Source: Actinomycetota bacterium
GTDB lineage: Bacteria > Actinomycetota > Thermoleophilia > Gaiellales > Gaiellaceae
Direction: 5' to 3'
NCBI GenBank assembly: GCA_013816245.1
Contig: JACDEU010000002.1
Coordinates: 101,289-165,288 of the forward strand
Length of the DNA stretch: 64,000 nucleotides
The position numbers and the translations under genes were made by a program. The notes beneath the pieces were generated by a model. It had not been told where the DNA came from. It ran no database searches and saw only the letters and a program-made list of their open reading frames with translations. Below are positions 17,018 to 26,496 of the stretch, one piece after another. How positions within the stretch are numbered: the first letter of the stretch is position 1; each line of letters starts with the position of its first letter.

Positions 17018-17040
17018 AAAGCCCGCGCTTTGCGGGCTTT
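17018..17040 (-). terminator. Terminator of tRNA-Pro
   Basis: AAAGCCCGC-GCTTT-GCGGGCTTT, a perfect 9-bp stem starting 2 bp after the tRNA 3' end, with a T-rich tail (minus strand). Confidence 0.85.
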
Positions 17041-17042
17041 CA

Positions 17043-17117
17043 TCGGGGCGCCGAGATTTGAACTCGGGACCTCTAGTCCCCCAGACTAGCGCGCTAACCA
17101 GGCTGCGCCACGCCCCG
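17043..17117 (-). tRNA. tRNA-Pro (anticodon GGG)
   Basis: 75 nt without encoded CCA. Acceptor stem CGGGGCG/CGCCCCG pairs fully; D-arm, anticodon arm CTAGT-CTGGGGG-ACTAG and T-arm with GTTCAAATC are canonical. Loop positions 34-36 are GGG, reading CCC. It lies just downstream of the HTH gene that follows proS, so the tRNA and its synthetase gene are near neighbours. Its 3' half is duplicated at 15566-15601. Confidence 0.95.
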
Positions 17118-17134
17118 TGGCGGCATCGTATCGG

Positions 17135-17434
17135 CTATGCACTGTAGCGCCGGTACAGCTTGTCGATCAGGTCCGGCATGCGCTCGAGGCGGTCCGTGAT
17201 GACGCGCAAGCGGTATTCGCGGAAGTGCTCCGCTTCGACGCCCAGTGCGCGCGCAAGCGTCTTGATCACGTCGTCGGAGGGGACCGGCCGGTTGCCGTGC
17301 ACAAGGTGATTCAGATAGCCCGCGGAGAGCCGTGTCTTCTCCGCGAGTGAGCGGTACGTGAGACCCGCCTCCGCCATCAGCCGTTCGATCGTCGGGCCGA
17401 ACGCGTCGTCGCTAAAGCGTCGCTTGCGCGCCAT
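17135..17434 (-). CDS. XRE-type helix-turn-helix regulator
   Basis: 99 residues, essentially a single HTH_3 domain with a C-terminal helix: IERLMAEAGLTYRSLAEKTR, LSAGYLNHLVHGNRPVPSDD, VIKTLARALGVEAEHFREYR. It starts on TGATG with the proS stop (1-bp overlap), implying co-translation with prolyl-tRNA synthetase. No sensor domain is visible; the target is unknown, though local autoregulation is likely from its position. Confidence 0.8.
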   Translation of the reverse strand: MARKRRFSDDAFGPTIERLMAEAGLTYRSLAEKTRLSAGYLNHLVHGNRPVPSDDVIKTLARALGVEAEHFREYRLRVITDRLERMPDLIDKLYRRYSA

Positions 17435-19107
17435 CAGCCGAGCCTCTCGCGCACTGTCGAGACGAGCTCACTTACGCTCACCGCCTTGTCCTCCCCCTCC
17501 GCGCGCTCGCGAACGTCCACCGTACCGTCTTCCGCAACCTTTCGCCCGACGGTCACGCGCACCGGGCAACCGATCAGATCTGCGTCGGCGAACTTCTCCC
17601 CCGCGCGTGCGTCACGGTCGTCGACGAGCACGTCGAGGCCGGCCACGGAGAGCGACGTGGCAATCGACTCCGCATGCTCCTCCTGACCCGGGATCACGAC
17701 AATGTGAACGTCATACGGAGCGACCGCCGCCGGCCACTCGATGCCGCGGTCGTCATGGTGCTGTTCGACGATCGCCGCCATCGTGCGTGCAGGGCCGATG
17801 CCGTAGCTTCCCATGACGATCGGATTCTCCTGGCCGTCCTCGTCGACGAACTTTGCACCGAAGGGCTCCGAGTAGAACGTCCCGAGCTTGAAGATATGGC
17901 CGAGCTCGATCGCCGTCTGCGCTTCGAGCTTGCCGCCACAGTTGGGACAGGCATCGCCCGCGTTCGCCTGCCGGATGTCGGCGAACCGCGGCTCGTAGTC
18001 ACGGCCCGCCTCGACGCCGCGTAGATGCCACCCATCGCGGTTGGCGCCGGCGACGAACTGGCCCTCGCGGAGCGTATCGTCTGCGACCACGTCAACCTTC
18101 GCGCCAACCGGGCCGATCGAGCCGCCGCCCGCGCCGAAGGTGTCGCGGATTTCGGCGTCTGTGGCAGGACGGTACGCGACACCGAGCGCCGTGACGAGCT
18201 TCTCCTCGCTCAGCCGATCGTCGCCGCGGACGAGCGCGAGCACGACGCGGTCGCCCGCGACCACGGGCATCGCCTTCGACGTCGACGCGGGATCGATGCC
18301 GAGGAGCGCAGCAAGCGACTCGATCGTCGTCGCATCCGGCGTCTCGATCTCCGTGGGCGCCTCGAGCCGCGGAGGGAACCCCGGCGCACGCGGGATGCCT
18401 CGCGCCGCGTCGTAGTCCGCGAAGTAGTCGCCGTTCTCGCAGCGGATCAGTGTGTTCTCACCGGAGCCGGTCGGCGCGAGATAGCCGGATGATTCCTTGC
18501 CGCCCATGATCCCGGACTCGGCCTCCACGAAGTGGACCTCGAGGCCGCAACGCTCGAAGATCTTGTCGTAGGCCTGCTTGTGTTTGTCGAAGCTCTTGTC
18601 GAGACCCTCGAAGTCGCGGTCGAAGGAGTACGAGTCCTTCATGATGAACTCGCGAACGCGCAAGAGCCCCCCGCGCGGCCGCGGCTCGTCCCTGGCCTTC
18701 GTGCTGAAGTGGTACCAGACCTGCGGCAGCTGCTTGTACGACTGCAGCTCGCGCGCGTGGAATGCCATCGTCTCCTCGTGCGTGAAGCCAAGGACGAAGT
18801 CACGTCCCGTGCGGTCCTTGAGTCGGAAGACTTGAGGAATCGTGATCCGTCCGCTCAGTTCCCAGAGCTCAGCCGGCGTCAGGACAGGGCAGAGCATCTC
18901 CTGACCGCCGATCGCATTGATCTCCTCACGGATGATCTGGATGACTTTCTGGTGAACGCGCCAGCCGAGCGGCAGGAATGTCCAAAGACCGGCGCCGACT
19001 TGGCGGATGAAACCGCCGCGCACGAGGAGCTTGTGACTTGCCGCCTCCGCGTCGGACGGCGGCTCGCGCAGTGTCGGTAGAAACAGCTCTGAGGCCCGGG
19101 CAAGCAT
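17434..19107 (-). CDS. proS: Prolyl-tRNA synthetase
   Basis: 557 residues, bacterial-type class II synthetase that charges tRNA-Pro. N-terminal MLARASELFLPTLREPPSDA, motif 2 region around FRLKDRTGRDFVLGFTHEE, and an inserted editing domain (about 225-390, including a KAMPVVAGDRVVLALVRGDD stretch) identify the INS-containing form. Motif 3 is GSYGIGPARTMAA. The C-terminal anticodon-binding domain (YDVHIVVIPGQEEHAE onwards) is complete. It is followed by an XRE regulator and tRNA-Pro. Confidence 0.97.
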   Translation of the reverse strand: MLARASELFLPTLREPPSDAEAASHKLLVRGGFIRQVGAGLWTFLPLGWRVHQKVIQIIREEINAIGGQEMLCPVLTPAELWELSGRITIPQVFRLKDRTGRDFVLGFTHEETMAFHARELQSYKQLPQVWYHFSTKARDEPRPRGGLLRVREFIMKDSYSFDRDFEGLDKSFDKHKQAYDKIFERCGLEVHFVEAESGIMGGKESSGYLAPTGSGENTLIRCENGDYFADYDAARGIPRAPGFPPRLEAPTEIETPDATTIESLAALLGIDPASTSKAMPVVAGDRVVLALVRGDDRLSEEKLVTALGVAYRPATDAEIRDTFGAGGGSIGPVGAKVDVVADDTLREGQFVAGANRDGWHLRGVEAGRDYEPRFADIRQANAGDACPNCGGKLEAQTAIELGHIFKLGTFYSEPFGAKFVDEDGQENPIVMGSYGIGPARTMAAIVEQHHDDRGIEWPAAVAPYDVHIVVIPGQEEHAESIATSLSVAGLDVLVDDRDARAGEKFADADLIGCPVRVTVGRKVAEDGTVDVRERAEGEDKAVSVSELVSTVRERLG

Positions 19108-19209
19108 GTTGTCCGGGCAGACTACTCGCCGAGCGGAATCAGCGAAGCTTCGGCCGCGGCGTCGCTTGCGATGCCGCTTGAGAGGCCGCGCGGTTCATCC
19201 GCGCGGCCG

Positions 19210-20364
19210 TTAACCAAGATCACTCGGAACCGATTCCATCGGAATCAAAGAGGCCTCGGCCATCGCGAGCGCTGCGGGCTTCGCCATCTTCAGTCGTTTC
19301 GGGCGTTGCATCCCGTCGGCGATCCACTTGTCGATCTCGTGAAACAACTCGTCGATGAGGATGTCGGACGACACCTTCTTCAACACGCGCCCGTGTGCAT
19401 AGACGAAGCCGGTGTCGCGGCCGCCGGCGATTCCGAAGTCTGCGTCCCCCGCCTCTCCCGGCCCGTTCACTGCACACCCGAGCACCGCAACTTCGAAATG
19501 CTGCGGGTAGGCGAGTAGGCGTTCCTCGACGGTCTCGGCGAGGGTCTGCACGCCGACGTTGTCGCGTCCGCACGAAGGGCACGCGATCATGATCGGCCCG
19601 CGCTCGCGTAGACCGAGCGCCTTCAGGATCTCGAAGGCGACGCGCACCTCCTCGACCGGGTCGGCCGTCAGCGACACGCGCATCGTGTCGCCGATCCCGT
19701 CGGCGAGGAGCGTCCCCAGCCCCACGGAGCTCTTGATGGAACCGGCGAACGGCGTGCCGGCTTCGGTGACCCCGAGGTGCAGCGGGTACGGCACCTTCGA
19801 GGCGAGCAGCCGGTAGGCGCGGATCATCGTCGGAACGTGGCTGGACTTGACGGAGATCTTGAAGTCACGGAACCCGAGGCTCTCTAGCAGCCGCACTTCC
19901 TCGAGCGCGGCCTCGACGAGGGCCTCGGCCTGGTCGCTCTGCGCCAGCTCGCTCAGGTGCTTCGGGAGCGAACCGGAGTTCGCGCCGATACGCATCGGGA
20001 TCCTTTTGGCCTGGGCGGCGCGCACGACCTGCGCGACCTTGTCCGAGCCCCCGATGTTGCCGGGATTGATCCGGACCGCCGCGACACCGGCATCGATCGC
20101 CTTCAGCGCGAGGCTCGCGTTGAAGTGGATGTCGGCGATCACGGGGATCGGGGAGAAGCGCACGATCCGGCCGAGCGCCTCGGCGTCCTCGTTCTTCGGA
20201 ACGGCGACGCGGACGACCTCGCAGCCCGCGGAGGCAAGCGCTGAGATCTGGGCGGTCGTGGCCTCGACGTCGTGCGTTTTCGTCAGGGTCATCGACTGGA
20301 CGACGACGGGAGCGCCGCCGCCGATCCGGACTCCGCCGACCGTGATGTGACGCTCGGAAGCCAT
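19210..20364 (-). CDS. ispG: 4-hydroxy-3-methylbut-2-en-1-yl diphosphate synthase
   Basis: 384 residues. Reduces MEcPP to HMBPP in the MEP isoprenoid pathway with a [4Fe-4S] cluster. The TIM-barrel start (ITVGGVRIGGGAPVVVQSMT) and the cluster ligands CPSCGRD and GCAVNGPGEAG are intact. The second ATG of the frame (20364) is chosen because homology starts there; 17 upstream residues are basic and unlike the family. Downstream of dxr/rseP in the same direction, separated by a 140-bp gap with two palindromes. Confidence 0.96.
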   Translation of the reverse strand: MASERHITVGGVRIGGGAPVVVQSMTLTKTHDVEATTAQISALASAGCEVVRVAVPKNEDAEALGRIVRFSPIPVIADIHFNASLALKAIDAGVAAVRINPGNIGGSDKVAQVVRAAQAKRIPMRIGANSGSLPKHLSELAQSDQAEALVEAALEEVRLLESLGFRDFKISVKSSHVPTMIRAYRLLASKVPYPLHLGVTEAGTPFAGSIKSSVGLGTLLADGIGDTMRVSLTADPVEEVRVAFEILKALGLRERGPIMIACPSCGRDNVGVQTLAETVEERLLAYPQHFEVAVLGCAVNGPGEAGDADFGIAGGRDTGFVYAHGRVLKKVSSDILIDELFHEIDKWIADGMQRPKRLKMAKPAALAMAEASLIPMESVPSDLG

Positions 20365-20400
20365 CTGCGTATCAGTGTAACGCCGTCGTTTACTGCTCTT

Positions 20401-20415
20401 GTGGCTCTGAGCCAC
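20401..20415. repeat. Palindrome GTGGCTCTGAGCCAC
   Basis: 6-bp arms around a CTG centre, in the ispG-rseP intergenic region. A longer copy lies 76 bp away. Confidence 0.7.
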
Positions 20416-20476
20416 GAACTCGGGACGCTGTCCGGATAGGACGACACTTCGCCCCGGAGAGCCGCTGGCCAGGCGG

Positions 20477-20497
20477 TTAGTGGCTCTGAGCCACTAA
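20477..20497. repeat. Palindrome TTAGTGGCTCTGAGCCACTAA
   Basis: 9-bp arms around a CTG centre, sharing the 15-bp core of the copy at 20401. Lies 7 bp beyond the rseP stop, so it may act as a terminator or operator before ispG. Confidence 0.7.
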
Positions 20498-20504
20498 GTC
20501 GGAC

Positions 20505-21731
20505 CTACCCCCCACCGAGACGGTTGATGTCGTTCGAGAGGCCGATGAACATCAGCACCAAGAAGAGGGCGATGCCGATCGCCGAGACTCGTTCGTACAC
20601 CTCGCGTCCCACCGCCCGGCCGCGTAAGCCCTCGATGATCGAGAAGAGGATGTGACCGCCGTCGAGCGGCAGGAGCGGCAGGAGGTTGAGGATGGCGAGC
20701 GACAGGCTGATCAGGCCGAGGATCTGGAGGAAGAGCGTGAAGGTCAGAGACGCTGCCTGGCTCGAGTAGTCCACGATCCCGACTGGGCTCGACACCTCCT
20801 TCCTCCCGGAGCCGGTGATCAGACGCGGCAAGAACGTGACCGTCGCCTTCGTCGCGTCCCACGTCAGCTGGAAGCTATGCCCGAGCGCAGCGATGGGGCC
20901 GTACTGGATCTCATTCCAGCCCGGCTCGAACCCGATCGCCCACCGGTCGCCGATCTTCTTCGTCCGCACCGGGCCGAGCGTCATTGGCTTGCCGTCACGG
21001 AGCACCGTGATCTTGATGGGCGCGCCCTTCGAGCCGCGGATGTACCGCGACACGGCAGAGAAGCCCGGCGTGGCGCGGCCGTTGATGGCGATGATCGTGT
21101 CTCCCGCCTGAAGCCCGATTTGCGCGGCAGGCGTGTCTGGCTTCACGTTTCTCACCGTGCGGTCGGCATCGCCCGGGACGCCGATGACGAAGGCGACCGC
21201 GATGAGCACGAGCGCCACGAGGATGTTCACACCGGGGCCTGCGAAGATGACGGCGATGCGCTTCCACGTCCTCTGACGCCAGTAGGCATCGTCGCTGAGC
21301 CCGTCCTGCAGCTCTTCGACAGCGCGCCGCGCGGCTTTTCCCGAGGCCGGGCTGAGGCTCGCCTCCTCCACGGCCGCCGCGAGCTCGGGCAACGCTTCAC
21401 GTGCGGCGACCAGATCGCTCCCCTCGAGCGCGCGTTGCACCCGTGCCATCTTCGGAAAGAGGCTCGGCTCCTCCTTGAGCGCGGGACCCAGCTGCATGTC
21501 CAGATCGGACGGTGCAGGCCGGTGCATGCCCGGGATCTTCACGTAACCCCCGAGCGGGATCGCGCCGATTCCGTACTCGATCCCGTTCCGCACGACCTTG
21601 ACGAGCGCAGGAGGGAAACCGAGATAGAACCGCCGCGGCTTCATCCCGACGGCTCGCGCGACGAAGAAATGGCCCGCCTCGTGCAAGAGGATGAGAACTG
21701 CGAGGCCGAGGATCGAGATGAAAATGTTCAT
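20505..21731 (-). CDS. rseP: Site-2 membrane metalloprotease (RseP/RasP family)
   Basis: 408-residue intramembrane protease. The zinc motif HEAGH is in the first helix (residues 16-20 of LILLHEAGHFFVARAVG), and the third ligand motif is LLPLLPLDGGHILF near the C-terminus. A PDZ domain (about 185-265) includes the GLQAGDTIIAING loop. An inserted helical segment (about 95-150) is longer than in E. coli. S2P enzymes release anti-sigma factors or cleave signal-peptide remnants. Start overlaps the dxr stop by 4 bp. Confidence 0.92.
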   Translation of the reverse strand: MNIFISILGLAVLILLHEAGHFFVARAVGMKPRRFYLGFPPALVKVVRNGIEYGIGAIPLGGYVKIPGMHRPAPSDLDMQLGPALKEEPSLFPKMARVQRALEGSDLVAAREALPELAAAVEEASLSPASGKAARRAVEELQDGLSDDAYWRQRTWKRIAVIFAGPGVNILVALVLIAVAFVIGVPGDADRTVRNVKPDTPAAQIGLQAGDTIIAINGRATPGFSAVSRYIRGSKGAPIKITVLRDGKPMTLGPVRTKKIGDRWAIGFEPGWNEIQYGPIAALGHSFQLTWDATKATVTFLPRLITGSGRKEVSSPVGIVDYSSQAASLTFTLFLQILGLISLSLAILNLLPLLPLDGGHILFSIIEGLRGRAVGREVYERVSAIGIALFLVLMFIGLSNDINRLGGG

Positions 21732-22789
21732 GCGACCTTCAGTGCCTCTTCTGCGTAACGCCGGGCTGCCGCGTCCGCGGCGACGAGCTCGTCGAGGTCA
21801 TGTGCGGGCGAGCCGTCGGCTGCTTCGAGGGCCTCTGCGACCACGTCCGCGATCGCGAGGAACGGCAGCCCTCCGTCGAGGAAAGCGGCGACCGCGACCT
21901 CGTTCGCAGCGTTGAACGTCGCCGGATACGTGCCGCCCTGTTCTCCGGCCTTGCGCGCGTGTGCGAGGAGCGGGAAGGTCTCGAGATCCAGTGGCTCGAA
22001 TTCGAGCGTCAACCCCGCGGTGACGTCGAGCGGCCGTACCGGCGTCGCGCTGCGGCTCGGATAGGTGAGGGCGTAGGAGATCGGCACGCGCATATCCGGA
22101 TAGCCCAGATGCGCGAGCGTTGCACCGTCGCGGAATCGAACGAGCGCATGGACGATCGACGTCGGGTGCACGACAACGTCGATCTCTTCGTACGGCAGGT
22201 CGAAGAGGAAGTGCGCCTCGATCAGCTCGAGTCCCTTGTTCGCGAGCGTCGCGGAGTCGACGGTGATCTTCGGCCCCATGTTCCAGGTCGGGTGGGCAAG
22301 TGCTTCGCTCGGTGCGACGGCTTCCAGCTCCTCACGCGTTCGACCGCGGAATGGGCCACCGGACGCGGTGAGCACCAGCGAATGAATTTGGTCGACCGAG
22401 CGCCCCTCGAGGCACTGGAACGCTCCCGAGTGCTCGCTGTCGACCGGGAGGAGACGCCCTCCTCCGCGCCGCTGAGCCTCGAGCGCGAGATCTCCGGCCG
22501 CGACCAGGCTCTCCTTGTTTGCAAGCGCGAGATCGACCCCACGTTCGAGTGCCCAGAGCGTTGCCGGCAGGCCGGCGAATCCCACCACGGCATTGAGGAC
22601 GAGATCCGGCGCTGCGAGCTCGAGAAGGTCGGTCAGGTCCCCTCCCACCTGCGTCAGCGGCGCGAGCCCGTCGATCGGCTGCGAGCCCGAGGAAGCGGCA
22701 CAGAGCTCGAGGTCGGGGTGGACAGCAATGATCTCGAGCGCCTGGCGCCCGATCGAGCCGGTGGCGCCGAGGAGCGCGATTCTCTTCAC
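21728..22789 (-). CDS. dxr: 1-deoxy-D-xylulose 5-phosphate reductoisomerase
   Basis: 353 residues. Makes MEP from DXP with NADPH, the first committed step of the MEP pathway. The nucleotide-binding start KRIALLGATGSIG, ANKESLVAAGDL, PVDSEHSGAFQCLEG and the metal-site stretch are all present. The GTG at 22789 is chosen because the Rossmann motif begins right after it. Forms an isoprenoid/envelope cluster with ispG, uppS, cdsA and rseP. Confidence 0.96.
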   Translation of the reverse strand: MKRIALLGATGSIGRQALEIIAVHPDLELCAASSGSQPIDGLAPLTQVGGDLTDLLELAAPDLVLNAVVGFAGLPATLWALERGVDLALANKESLVAAGDLALEAQRRGGGRLLPVDSEHSGAFQCLEGRSVDQIHSLVLTASGGPFRGRTREELEAVAPSEALAHPTWNMGPKITVDSATLANKGLELIEAHFLFDLPYEEIDVVVHPTSIVHALVRFRDGATLAHLGYPDMRVPISYALTYPSRSATPVRPLDVTAGLTLEFEPLDLETFPLLAHARKAGEQGGTYPATFNAANEVAVAAFLDGGLPFLAIADVVAEALEAADGSPAHDLDELVAADAAARRYAEEALKVA

Positions 22790-22814
22790 CCCGGTAAGTG
22801 TAGGTTCGCCGCCG

Positions 22815-23612
22815 CTAGACGGCGTTGAAGGCGCGCAACAGGTAGTACGACGCCACGGCTGCGAAGAGCAGCGAGTCGATTCGATCGAGGACGCCACCGT
22901 GGGCAGCGAGCAGACGACCGCTGTCCTTGACTTGCATGTCCCGCTTGAGCGCGGACTCGAAGAGATCCCCGAGCGGCGCGGCCACAGCGATCACGACACC
23001 GAGCAGGATCGACTGCGGAATGGAGAGGAAGTCCTGCTTGTAGAGCGCGACGAAGGCGACGAAGATCGTCGCCGCCGTCCCGAAGAGAAACCCCTCCCAG
23101 GTCTTTCCCGGCGATAGGGCAGGGGCAAGCTTGTGGCGGCCGATCATCCGGCCCGCGAAGAACGCACCGATGTCACCCGCCCAGACGGCTAGCAGCACGG
23201 TGAAAGTGGCGAGCTCGCCGTCTTTCGGGATCTCGCGCAGCAACACCAGGTGTGCCAGACAGAGCCCGACCCAGCCTGCGCCGAGCACTGTCGATGCGAT
23301 TGCAACTGTGGCCGACTGGCGCGTCGATGCGATCCAGTGGAGCAGGAAGGCGAGCATCAGTGTGGCGAGGAAGCCGGCGGCCATCCAGTCCAGGCCACCC
23401 AGTCGCGCGCCGAGCAGTGAGAGGATCGCACCCGCATAGGCCGCAAGAATCACCGGCCGCAACGTGCGGATCATGAGCGAGTACTCGTGCAGCGCCAGCA
23501 CCGCCGCGACTCCCGCGAGCGCGAAGAGCCACCACCCTCCGACCCAGACGATCACGAGGACGACGGGCACGCCGACGAGCGCGACCAGCACGCGCGACAC
23601 TAGGGGGCCCAC
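22815..23612 (-). CDS. cdsA: Phosphatidate cytidylyltransferase
   Basis: 265-residue polytopic membrane enzyme that makes CDP-diacylglycerol from phosphatidate and CTP. The C-terminal family signature is complete: SALKRDMQVKDSG then HGGVLDRIDS. At least seven hydrophobic helices are seen. The GTG at 23612 is chosen because it overlaps the uppS stop (TAGTG), a common coupling; an upstream frame extension is arginine-rich and not membrane-like. Feeds pgsA-type enzymes. Confidence 0.94.
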   Translation of the reverse strand: MGPLVSRVLVALVGVPVVLVIVWVGGWWLFALAGVAAVLALHEYSLMIRTLRPVILAAYAGAILSLLGARLGGLDWMAAGFLATLMLAFLLHWIASTRQSATVAIASTVLGAGWVGLCLAHLVLLREIPKDGELATFTVLLAVWAGDIGAFFAGRMIGRHKLAPALSPGKTWEGFLFGTAATIFVAFVALYKQDFLSIPQSILLGVVIAVAAPLGDLFESALKRDMQVKDSGRLLAAHGGVLDRIDSLLFAAVASYYLLRAFNAV

Positions 23613-24358
23613 TACCGGCCGCCGAAGCGGCGCCTGCGGCTGGCGTAGTCGTCGAGTGCGGCGCGGAGTTGGTCCTCGCCGAAGTCGGGCCAGAGCGTGT
23701 CGACGAAGACGAGCTCGGCATAGGCGAGTTGCCACAGGAGGAAGTTCGAGATCCTCAGCTCGCCGGAGGTACGGATCAGGAGATCAGGGTCGGGCATGTC
23801 GGGTGCTGTGAGAAAGGAAGCGAAGGTCTCCTCGTCGACCTCGGCCCCCGCCGCAACTGCGCGGTTCGCGGCATCGATGATCTCGGCGCGTCCGCCGTAG
23901 TCGAAGGCGATCCACAGGTCGAGGCGGTCGTTGCCTTCCGTCTCGCGCTCGAGCGCTGCCATGCGTTCCTGCAGCGCAGCCGGCGCACGATCGCGCCTGC
24001 CGATGAAGCGGGTGCGCACTCCCTGGCGGACGAGGTCGGGAAGCTCACGCTCGATCGTCTCGGTGAAGATCTCCATCAGGAGCTTGACCTCGTCGGGCGG
24101 ACGGTTCCAGTTCTCGGTCGAGAACGCATAGACCGTCAGTGAGTCGACGCCGAGGACGATTGCTGCCTCGACCGTGCGACGCAATGCCTTGGTGCCGGCC
24201 CGGTGGCCCGCCGCGATCGGCAGCCCACGCTTGCGCGCCCAGCGGGCGTTGCCGTCCATGATGATCGCGACCGCGTGCGCGACGTCCGGCAGATCCGGCT
24301 CGGGAGCCGGGCGGACGTGCCGCAGGGTCCTGATCTTCGTGAGGAGGTTCATAGGCAC
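23612..24358 (-). CDS. uppS: Isoprenyl (undecaprenyl) diphosphate synthase, cis-type
   Basis: 248 residues. Condenses IPP onto allylic diphosphates in cis to build the lipid carrier for peptidoglycan. Catalytic Asp35 lies in AIIMDGNARWA; TVYAFSTENWNRP and the C-terminal LLIRTSGELRISNFLLWQ are canonical. Two ATGs, 6 bp apart (24358 and 24352), are both possible. 6-bp gap from frr. Confidence 0.96.
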   Translation of the reverse strand: MPMNLLTKIRTLRHVRPAPEPDLPDVAHAVAIIMDGNARWARKRGLPIAAGHRAGTKALRRTVEAAIVLGVDSLTVYAFSTENWNRPPDEVKLLMEIFTETIERELPDLVRQGVRTRFIGRRDRAPAALQERMAALERETEGNDRLDLWIAFDYGGRAEIIDAANRAVAAGAEVDEETFASFLTAPDMPDPDLLIRTSGELRISNFLLWQLAYAELVFVDTLWPDFGEDQLRAALDDYASRRRRFGGR

Positions 24359-24364
24359 GGAGGC

Positions 24365-24919
24365 CTATACCTCCATGATCTCGGCCTCTTTGTGTTTCAG
24401 GAGATCGTCGATCGTCTTCGTGTGGTCGTCGGTCAGCTTCTGGACGCGTTCCTCGGCGCGACGCTCGTCGTCGCTCCCGACGTCCTTCAGGTCCTTCAGG
24501 TGCTGCACGGTGTCACGACGCACGTTTCGCACCGCGACCCTCCCCTCCTCCGCGATCTTCCGCACGACCTTCACGAGCTCCACGCGCCGCTCCTCGGTCG
24601 GCTGCGGCATCGGCAGGCGGATGACCTTGCCGTCGTTCGACGGCGTCAGTCCGAGATCGGACTCCTGCAGAGCCTTCTCGATCGCCTTCACAGAGCTCGG
24701 GTCGAACGGCTGGATCGTCAGCAGCCGGGGCTCGGGGACGTTGATCGTCGCGAGCTGCTTGAGCGGAGTCTGCTGGCCGTAGTACTCGATCTGCACGCGG
24801 TCGAGCAGCGCGGCGGACGCACGCCCGGTGCGAACGGTGTTGAACTCCGTCTTCGTGTGCTCGACGCTCGAGTCCATGCGTTTCCGGGCGTCCTCGATGA
24901 ATTCGTCGGCCGTAGCCAT
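24365..24919 (-). CDS. frr: Ribosome recycling factor
   Basis: 184 residues, standard length. Together with EF-G splits ribosomes after termination. Typical start ([20 protein letters not shown]) and core (FNTVRTGRASAALLDRVQIE, then PEPRLLTIQPFD). Start overlaps the pyrH stop by 1 bp (TGATG), inside the rpsB-tsf-pyrH-frr operon. Confidence 0.98.
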   Translation of the reverse strand: MATADEFIEDARKRMDSSVEHTKTEFNTVRTGRASAALLDRVQIEYYGQQTPLKQLATINVPEPRLLTIQPFDPSSVKAIEKALQESDLGLTPSNDGKVIRLPMPQPTEERRVELVKVVRKIAEEGRVAVRNVRRDTVQHLKDLKDVGSDDERRAEERVQKLTDDHTKTIDDLLKHKEAEIMEV

Positions 24920-25641
24920 CAGCGCTCCTCCTTTGCAGGCGTCGAGATGATCGTGCCGATTCGTTCGCCCTCCAAGACGCGGCGGATGTTGCCCCGCATG
25001 AGCTGAAAGACGTAGATCGGAAGATTGTTGTCCATGCAGAGCGACAGCGCCGTGGTGTCCATCACGCGGATGTTCCGCTCGAGTGCCTCGCGGTGCGTCA
25101 GCTCCGGCAGGAAGACGGCGTTCGGATCGACCCGGGGATCGTCCGCGTAGACCCCCTCGGTGCCGTGCTTCGCCATCAGGATGGCATCCGCGTTGATCTC
25201 GAGGGCGCGAAGCGCCGCCGCCGTATCGGTCGTGAAGAACGGGTTGCCGGTTCCGGCCGCGAAGATCACCACGCGTCCCTTCTCGAGGTGGCGGATGGCG
25301 CGGCGCCGGATGTACGGCTCCGCGACCTCCTTCAGCTCGAGTGCGGACAGGACGCGGGTGTGTGCACCGCGGTCCTCGAGGGCGTCCTGCAGCGCGAGCG
25401 CGTTCAGCACGGTCGCGAGCATTCCGGCGTAGTCGGCAGTGGCGCGATCCATTCCCTCGGCCGCGGCGGCCATGCCGCGGTAGATGTTGCCGGCGCCCAC
25501 CACGATCGCGATCTCGACTCCCGAAGTCTGCACGTCCACCATCTCCTCGGCGATCGCGTCGATCGTCGCACGATCCATTCCGTAGTCGCGGTCCCCCATC
25601 AGCGACTCGCCCGAGAGCTTCAACAGGATGCGGCGGAACAT
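24919..25641 (-). CDS. pyrH: UMP kinase
   Basis: 240 residues. Phosphorylates UMP to UDP; amino-acid-kinase fold. [27 protein letters not shown] and the [16 protein letters not shown] phosphate loop identify it. The ATG at 25641 gives the usual N-terminus; a longer frame reaching 25692 would add 17 residues without homology to the fold. Confidence 0.97.
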   Translation of the reverse strand: MFRRILLKLSGESLMGDRDYGMDRATIDAIAEEMVDVQTSGVEIAIVVGAGNIYRGMAAAAEGMDRATADYAGMLATVLNALALQDALEDRGAHTRVLSALELKEVAEPYIRRRAIRHLEKGRVVIFAAGTGNPFFTTDTAAALRALEINADAILMAKHGTEGVYADDPRVDPNAVFLPELTHREALERNIRVMDTTALSLCMDNNLPIYVFQLMRGNIRRVLEGERIGTIISTPAKEER

Positions 25642-25692
25642 CGACGTCGCCTCGTCCGGCGCGGCCAAGGTCTCTTCCGGCTGGAGGGGCAC

Positions 25693-26496
25693 CTAGCCGC
25701 TCAGCTCGAACCGTTCGAACTCGAGCACTTCTGCGCCCTCACCGCCGAGCGCGTCGCCGACCTTCTTGGACGAATCGTGGATCCACTCTTGGTCGACGAG
25801 CACGTTCGCGCCGAAGAACCGCTTGTTCAGCATTCCTTCGACGATCTTGTCGCGAGCCGCCTCCGGTTTCGACTGAACTTCATCCGAGCCGGCGTAGATC
25901 TCGCGCTCCTGAGCGATCGTCTCCTCCGGAACATCGTCACGGCCGATCCAGTTCGGTCTCAGCGCGGCGATGTGCATCGCCACCTTGCGCCCGAGGTCTT
26001 CGGACCCACCACGAATCTGCAGGAGCACACCGATCTTGTTCCGCGGCGGATGCGCGTAGGCGGCGATCATCCCGCCGTTCACGGCCTCGAAGCGGGCCGT
26101 GCCCGCGACGACGATGTTCTCGCCCAGCTTGCCGGCCAGCAGCACACGCTCCTCGTCGAGCGAGGCCTCTGCGCCGGGGCCTTCCGACTCGACGGCCTCG
26201 AGCACCTTCTTGGCGAACGCGAGGAACTCCTCGTTGTTCGAGACGGGCTCGGTCTCGCAACCGACGGCGACCATCGTGCCTCGCTTGTTGTCGTCACCGA
26301 TGCGGTAACCGACCTTGCCCTCGGGCGTCTCGCGGTCGGAGCGCTTGGCGGCGCCGGCCATGCCCTTCTCGCGGAGGACACGTACCGCGGCCCCCATGTC
26401 GCCGTTCGTCTCCTGCAGCGCGCGCTTGCAGTCCATCATCGGCGCGCCGGTCTGGTCGCGGAGCTCTTTGACGAGTGCTGCGGAGATCTCAGCCAC
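25693..26496 (-). CDS. tsf: Elongation factor Ts
   Basis: 267 residues. Exchanges GDP on EF-Tu. The UBA-like N-terminus ([20 protein letters not shown]) contains the conserved TGAxxMDCKxAL, and the core has [14 protein letters not shown] in place of the common CETDFVARN. The GTG at 26496 lies inside the end of rpsB (8-bp overlap); any further N-terminal extension in frame is Arg-rich antisense-like sequence. Confidence 0.96.
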   Translation of the reverse strand: MAEISAALVKELRDQTGAPMMDCKRALQETNGDMGAAVRVLREKGMAGAAKRSDRETPEGKVGYRIGDDNKRGTMVAVGCETEPVSNNEEFLAFAKKVLEAVESEGPGAEASLDEERVLLAGKLGENIVVAGTARFEAVNGGMIAAYAHPPRNKIGVLLQIRGGSEDLGRKVAMHIAALRPNWIGRDDVPEETIAQEREIYAGSDEVQSKPEAARDKIVEGMLNKRFFGANVLVDQEWIHDSSKKVGDALGGEGAEVLEFERFELSG

